Below are positions 57,397 through 64,000 of a DNA stretch of 64,000 nucleotides, in pieces. The stretch covers positions 124,176,340 through 124,240,339 of the forward strand of contig CM046875.1 of the NCBI GenBank assembly GCA_025667525.1. Direction: 5' to 3'. The notes below the pieces were generated by a model. The model was given only the letters and a program-made list of their open reading frames with translations. It had not been told where the DNA came from and made no database searches. How positions within the stretch are numbered: position 1 is the stretch's first letter; every line of letters begins with the position of its first letter. The position numbers were made by a program, and so were the translations under genes. The DNA comes from Glebionis coronaria. Taxonomy: Eukaryota > Streptophyta > Magnoliopsida > Asterales > Asteraceae.

Positions 57397-57833
57397 TGTG
57401 GAAACCATTATTCATGGATCGATTAAGCTTACTAGGAATGCATCATGTTCATATGATTAACATAGCGGAATAGAACACGACACATAAACAAGGTGTTTAC
57501 TTTCCAACGTTTACTTCTCATTAAACGTTAACACTCAACCAACTAACCTATACGTGTTTCCAAGATCACACACGTCTAGAAAACATGACACACGTTTTAT
57601 GTCTACATTTTGAATCATGGGAATGAATAATTCATGTCGGGTGTATGTGTTTATATACTACACATACCCCTTTCTACAAGAAATCTAATTTCACTAGAAG
57701 TCCCTCCATATTTTGCTATTAAGTCCTCATTGATGTATGAAAGGGCTCCATATTCTTGTAAAGCTTGATATTTGCATATAAGTCCTTCTTGTTTCATTAT
57801 TCTTGTTTTGTCTCATCAAATTAATTCCCAACA
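57397..57833 (-). repeat. Element G 5' LTR
   Basis: Partner of 31841-32278, same termini and TATA box (57650-57657), followed by the target duplicate GTAGT. Confidence 0.9.
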
Positions 57834-59311
57834 GTAGTAGCGAAGACGTAGACGAAGACAATCACTGACGATGAGGATGCCCCGGGAAATCAAAGACAAC
57901 ACCTAACAACCAAACACGAAATGAATCAACACATTCAATGGGTACCAACTTGTACTGAATATAAATAATTAAAGTCATTAAAAGTTTGTATAAACTCGCG
58001 GCAAAAATCCAAACAAGTTATACTTACTAGACACGTACATTTTCTATCGTATTAAGACTATTGCTCCGAACACAATTCTACCGGTACATACCTAATCTAC
58101 GGACTGAATTTCCATACTTAGACACCACAAATTTTTATGAAACTCGCTGTAGGTCTCACTTACATCATGTAGAAAGCTCACAAAAATTTTCATAAAAAGA
58201 TTTTACTCTTATGTCTCGCTGCCCAACACATTTCCAACCTTGAAAATCCAGGCAGATTTGTACCCTTACGTTGTAAAACCATTTTGACTCACTTAGTCAA
58301 CACCATTTGTAAATCCGACTCCTAAGTTTGAAAATAGACGGTTTAGAGCTAAAGAAAAGCCCTCAATCATTTTAAAAACTCCACTTATAGTCCCCGAGAT
58401 TTCACCTAATATCGAACACAAATTCGGATTGCGTCGATACTCGCCTCCCGGTAAACGAATATTCAAACCTACGTAACTTTTGACTCGTTTTGACCTAGAA
58501 GCTCTATCTTATACCAAAACGAAGCTTGAAAGAAGCTATACAACTATATCTAATAGTCTCAACCTTGACTTAGGCTTAAGAACACGAAAATAACCCTTAA
58601 ACAATCTGGTCTAAATTACCTCTTTCAAAACCACACTAAGACATCTTTCCAATCAATTTCATCACTTCCTAGACCTATTATAACATCATTCAATCATCCT
58701 AAACTAATACAAACATACTTAATCACCTGTATGAACAATCTTTAATAAAAATCCATTTCATAAATCATTCTTGTAATATGATTTACCACTTCCAAAATGA
58801 TGAAAACATACTCCTAAACATAATCCCACAAGCAAAATAGATCAAAAACCAACAATCAAACAAACACCCCATTGGCCGTGGGGTTTATAGAACCAAAACA
58901 CAAAAAAAATTATTTTCCAAGCCTTTTTAATTAACACCCCATGTTTATAAACACAAGATTTAACATGCATAAGAGAAAATTAGATCAAAACCCATTTGAT
59001 TTTGAAAATAATTATTGTAAAATCAAAGTAATGCATGTGTGTTCTTGTTTAATTAATACACTTATAAAGATAAATGAGAGATGGGACTTTGATTACCTTC
59101 TTCAAAAACTCAAGAAAAATTAATGGTGGTGGTGGTTTTATGGTGATGGTGCCGGCGGTCAGAGAGAGAGGGAGAGGGAAGGTGAAATTTTTGAAGTGAA
59201 AATGAGAGTGTGTGTGTTTATGTTTCCCCTTTGGTAAAAATGGGAGGGTAAATTTTGTCATATTAACTATCTTTTGGCCTCATTCATAAATCAACTTTTT
59301 AAAGAGCGGGA
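57834..59311 (-). repeat. LTR-like sequence I, right segment
   Basis: Continues the sequence interrupted at 31840. No ORF with a domain. A purine run (GAGAGAGAGGGAGAGGG) lies near 59161-59178. The right end meets the H LTR at TGTAACACCC; which bases belong to which repeat is ambiguous by about seven. Confidence 0.45.
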
Positions 59312-62300
59312 TGTAACACCCCCAAATTTACACAATTCAATACAGCGGAAGACTCGTTGGTGTTACGGGATAGCACATTACTCACATCATAGACAACGCA
59401 TAAAAATCGCGTAGTTTATTAATAAAGCATTTCCATTCATAAATATCAAATTTACCTAGGTCCCAAGTCATTCTATTTCATACAAGTTTTACAAAGAATT
59501 TGAATGGAAATTATTATTTAAGTGCGGGCCATGAATTCTTGTTGTCTTCCCGAGAATTACCTTCAAGTACCTGAGATAAAACATGTTAAAAGAAAAGGTC
59601 AGCGATAACGCCGAGTGAACTCATAGAGTTTTAATTAAATCCATCAATATAACATCGGTATAAAATTATTACCGAAAATCATTTTGTACAAATCTTTGTA
59701 ATAGGCCATAAAATAGCCAAAGTCATTTTATACAAATCCTTATCAAAATCATAATATAGGCGTTTGCCTTCAAAATCATTATACGAACCATTGTCGTAAA
59801 AACATCATACAATACGTTTTATAACGTTGTATAAAGTTAAATAAAAACCGTTATATGAATATGGTTATGTAAAACCAAAACACGAATATAATATCAATAA
59901 TATGACCCTGTATTGCTAGTCAGACAATATATTGTAATTCAATGCATAAAGCAGTATTTTCATTATTTTTTGATTATTATAAGCCGCATGACATTGTTAC
60001 CTTACTACAACAAACAACGGGTTGCTATCCCGAAACTCAATTTGCCCATCTAAATTAGCGTGTCGTCACAATAATCACGGTTGTGTAAATCTTCTCATAC
60101 ATAAATTCGCTTACCAATCAATGTGGCACGACGGGGATCAACCGTCAAGGCGCGAACTGGGGTGATCGTCCCCAAATAGTACTATTATATGCATAAGCGT
60201 CTACCAAATCCTGGTAGTTCACAATTCATGTTAATGGGACTTTTAGTGACATAACCTAACTCTAATAATCCATTTCATTTCATCTATCAGGTCATTTAAT
60301 CATTCATCGGGTCATACAATCATTCGGGTCCAAATCAATAAACAGAGAATCAGGACAACTAGTGTCCTATTTCATAAAAACTAACATGTTATCTCCCTCG
60401 CGGGTTTATAAAACATTTTATAAAAACATTTAAAATAGTGCGAGGATATGAACTCACGTTGATGTGGGAAAGCGGGTTATCGGCAATTCGGATGTACGGT
60501 ACGTGCTTCAATCACGGAAACCTGGACAAATAATACTTTGTCTTAGACTCTTGTCCAATGACTTTATAAAATAACAATTATTTATACATATGATGATTTT
60601 ATATATACGATGTCTTTTTACCCATGTTTATCAAATCTATCAACACCAAATCCCCACATAATATTTGTAATCATCATTCATCATCATATACATATACATA
60701 AATAAATATGATCAAGTGGGTTTATACATTCTCATTTACTCATTTTATGTTATGTATTGGTAACTTTTATACTAGTTTACTAGTTTTACCTATTTATATG
60801 TTTTAGGTCCAATAAGCCTATTATAACTTGTATTAATCCATTTTATACTTGTATTATCAGTATTTATACTTTGCATGTTGGGCCCAAATGGGTTAAGCCC
60901 AATAAGTAATTTTTATAAGTGTTAAACTTATTTAGTTAAATTATTAGTCCAAATATGCTAACTTAGCTCGTTAATGTCCGTATGCCATATAGTTCGGGTT
61001 TTATCGGTTTTTACTTGTATTAGGTACTTATTTACATTAGATGGGTTTGATCGTCTAAGTTTTAATTGGCGAAAAACGTTAATTTTACGGTAATAGCCGA
61101 AAAAGTCGTAAAAATCATGTTTATAGTTTTTATAACTTATAAATCTTATTCAACTACCATTTTTATAAAGTGTCCATTTATTTAACCTTATACATATTTA
61201 TATAAATGAAATTTATAAGTTAGTGGGTTTTAATTCACATTTTATACTATATTAGTTTGAGTGCTTATATAATACTATTAAACATTAATTCTTCAAAATC
61301 TGATTTTTAGTTTCATCTTCACCATTTTTATCATATCTTGAGTTCTATAAGGAGATAGAAGCTCATTTTTGGATGGCATAAACTTCATATTATGTGCTAC
61401 AAATAAGTTAGTTATAGATACTGCTCATTCCATGTCTAACTATCCTTAACAGTCCCTACAAAACAGACTATTAAGATTGGTACACTCATCTTGTATTGAT
61501 CATATCTCACTCATTTTGATGATTCCATTGCATGGCCAACTCTCACATGAGTATGACATCTAACACTTACTGTAAATGGATTCCACCATGCAATTTTATC
61601 AGTTTATGATTTGGTTACTTACTGTTTTTATACAGCCAATAATATAAGCAAGATTTTAGCCTTGTTTCTTATGGTTATTCATCTTTTTAATCATATTTAT
61701 CAACACTTGATCCCCACACAACATTTTTATCATCATATATTCATCATATACATATACAATAAGAAAGAAAATACATTTGATCTTTACAATAATAACAAGA
61801 GAAATAGAAAGGATGATCTTCTTTACCAACCAAGATTATATCTTGTTTTTGGATGACAATAACTTGATGAACACCAAATATATCTCCAAGATCATCAACC
61901 ACCAAGATTGTTTGTTGAGAAATTAGCCCTAGGACACAAGAAAATCACCTCCTTTGTTGTTAATATGACCACCAATCAATCAAGGCTTCAAGGTTTCTCC
62001 ATAATATGGCTAGATAACATGAGATTTGTGGCTAGAAATGATCAAATGGTGATGTTGGATGGTGGAGTGGGACGGAAAGGATGAGAGGGAGAGAGTATGT
62101 GTGAGTTGTTTTGCATGTGAAAATGGAGTAAATGGTATGTGTTAGTGGTTTTTGCTAGTTTGGTGGGATGAGTTAGCTTTCATGTGAAGCTAAGCTTACA
62201 TGTGTAAGCTAGCTAAGTGTAAGGATGCCACATCAAGGATGTGGTGTCCTCTTTGGCCGTCCCATGTGTTAGTGGGGTGGGATAAACTTGTTTTGTCCCA

Positions 62301-62805
62301 TCCCGCTAATTTACGGGTATTCCTCGATTCTAGTTTCCTCGATTTGCGTGCCTTCGGGTCGTTTTACAAAAAACGTTTTTATAAATCATGAATCAACGGC
62401 ACAAAACGAAATTAATAAAAATTGTCTCATCAAAAATGGAGTTCAAAAACGTAAATACGTAATCCTAAGGTTTCTGGTTTAGTCGTAAAGGACGTTAAAT
62501 TATTCACGTAAGTCCTAATCTCTTCTCGTAAATTTGTGAGTTTATGAACTAACTCAAATTTAAAATCCCAAAATAATATTCACGGATAAATTTATTTTCT
62601 AAAATGTCGGACTGTCACCATAACGGTGTATGTAAACGTAAGCACGTAACGTAGAATCCTCCGGTTTAGACATAGTCGATGCTACTTCAAGACGTAAATC
62701 CAAATTTCTTCCCAAAAATAAGTGAGTTCATAATATAACATTAAAATAATGTTTTAAATAATATTTGAGAATAAAATATCAACCATAAATTGACGGATTG
62801 TCACA
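59312..62805 (-). repeat. Element H 3' LTR (about 3.5 kb)
   Basis: Plus-coordinate edges TGTAACACCCCC and GATTGTCACA, like the D and F LTR edges. It is followed by a polypurine tract on the right, so it is a 3' LTR of a minus-strand Ty3/gypsy element. Long AT-rich parts (59640-60000 and 60560-61300) show no gene. Confidence 0.7.
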
Positions 62806-62824
62806 GCATTTACCCCTAAACAGG
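62806..62824 (-). promoter_or_regulatory. Polypurine tract of element H
   Basis: The minus strand reads TTTAGGGGTAAATGC next to the LTR. The flanking GATCTTTGTCCTC resembles the equivalent flank in F. Confidence 0.65.
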
Positions 62825-64000
62825 ATCTTTGTCCTCAAAGATCTTTTTATATTACTACTCGCTTCTTATAGAGTTAAGGCCATGTGGGTATTTCCTTCAC
62901 ATTCGGTCTTTTCTCACAAGTGTAATCCATTACAATACGCGAGTTTCATCAAACATAACTACGGGAATAAGATCAGGCTAAACGTTGACTTACTTTCTCT
63001 ATCCATGATGTTCACGGGTTTTTGATGAATCCAACTTTTCGCCGATCTAAACTTCATTAAGGAATAGTCAGATTTTCACTTGATAGGCATTTTATCATGT
63101 TCGATATACGAAACATAATTCACGCAGCTCTTGAAGTCCTAGGGTAGATCCAGCTTATATGCCTTTCAAACCAATCTTTTACATCATCTCAATGGTCCCA
63201 TACAACGGGAACTTAGATCTCATGATCTTTCAGATCATCAATTCATTTTTCCATGGTTAAAATTTTTGGCCTAACTTCGCTACACATCTGGCACTTCAAG
63301 ATCTACATTTCATATTCACATAACCTCCTGCCTACTATCGACAGTCAATAATCAGATCCTAGTTTACACAATCATTTCAGGTCTTGCAGGTTGGGTATTT
63401 TGCAAGGTTAGGTTTGTCATCATAGGAAACCTTAAACCTAAAAGACATGTACAACTCACAATGGGTGTATGTCGGGTGTCTTCATCCCAACTCCTGCATA
63501 CAGATGCTCTAATATATATCCTCACAAGATTCGATCTTGATCCTAATACGATAATTATCAATGATAATCTTTCCAAAGGAAAAACGATTATACCATTCAT
63601 TACCAAAGGTCAATCATCCAAGCATAAAACAACACTTTTAGTGTTTTGTATCATTATTTTACCTCGTCCCTTCGATTGGGGTGGTACACAGTACTCTCAT
63701 CAAGATTCGTTCTCAATGACTTCTGAGCAAATCTCTAGAAATTCGATGCGAAGCGAGGATCTTGATAGAGATGATCGATACAGGCACACTATGTTTACAC
63801 AACTCTTTTAAATACAAAGAGTCAATTTCTTCATCAAGAATCTATCATTAACAAGAATGATATTAGCATATTTGGTCAGTCTGTCGATGATGACCCAAAT
63901 CGAATCAAATTCAGATGATGACCTTTGAAATAGTTAGACGTTTACTAATGTATGAGGCGGTGTATTCCTTCATAATTTGCCATAAGTACAACTTCTTCAG
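62825..64000 (-). pseudogene. Decayed integrase and 3' end of element H
   Basis: Near 63840-63915 the minus strand reads an integrase core segment (FDSIWVIIDRLTKYANII), with the first catalytic aspartate in IIDRL. Downstream, toward 62825, only scattered short frames remain. The element continues past the window. The plus-strand open frame at 63461-63811 is a shadow. Confidence 0.6.

Larger units (their letters stand above)
31841..57833 (-). mobile_element. Element G: non-coding LTR retrotransposon hosting F and E
   Basis: LTRs of 438 bp (31841-32278) and 437 bp (57397-57833) flank it, with the target duplication GTAGT at 31836-31840 and 57834-57838. Without the nested F, the internal region is only about 2.66 kb and shows no gag or pol, so it looks like a large non-autonomous derivative (LARD/TRIM-like). 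The PBS is a variant of the tRNA-Met site. About 28 LTR differences were counted by eye (roughly 6 percent). Confidence 0.85.

Noticed and set aside
63461..63811. 116-aa plus-strand ORF
   Set aside because: It is antisense to the decayed 3' end of element H with no recognisable domain.

Overview
The window reads as repeat-rich, intergenic plant DNA. I see no host gene, rRNA, functional tRNA or CRISPR array. Nearly all of it is LTR retrotransposons nested in one another. The organism is probably a composite-family plant (Asteraceae, perhaps tribe Anthemideae). This rests on two retrotransposon-borne ORF types I remember as abundant there: the zinc-ribbon/acidic ORF at 2279-3926 and the long ORF downstream of a Copia pol at 41520-44591. 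The attribution is from memory, not a search.

Left half, successive layers whose left parts lie outside the window. Element A (-, 1-7454) is a non-autonomous Athila-like element without pol. It sits in element D (-, 7455-11533), a Ty3/gypsy element reduced here to one 2.6 kb LTR and a leader. D interrupts the integrase of element B (+, 11534-16187, Athila-type). B interrupts the 3' untranslated region of element C (-, 16188-28414), a frame-broken Athila-type element with a 3.85 kb 5' LTR. C sits about 20 bp inside an LTR of element J (28415-30966), which lies in LTR-like sequence I (30967-31840, resuming at 57834-59311).

Right half, complete layers proved by target-site duplications (TSDs). 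Element G (-, 31841-57833, TSD GTAGT, no coding capacity) contains element F (-, 33143-55591, TSD TCTTC, chromodomain Ty3/gypsy). F contains element E (-, 40942-52906, TSD AGTAT, a 12 kb Copia element with large gag, pol and an extra 3' ORF). E's LTRs differ at about 7 of 526 positions by eye, against roughly 6 percent for F and G, so E is youngest, as nesting requires. From 59312 to the end is the 3' LTR and decayed integrase of element H (-), which continues beyond the window.

Main points for a second look: a 21-bp (7-codon) repeat spread through gag, pol, 3' ORF, spacers and LTRs of E; three covarying leader hairpins in F with complementary loops; a shared 3' RNA architecture in A, B and C (two hairpins after the last stop, repeated polypurine tracts, a conserved palindrome); two 17-18 bp periodic arrays inside LTRs; and single in-frame stops that divide otherwise open ORFs in A, E and F. 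Divergences and boundaries were read by eye and may be off by a few bases.
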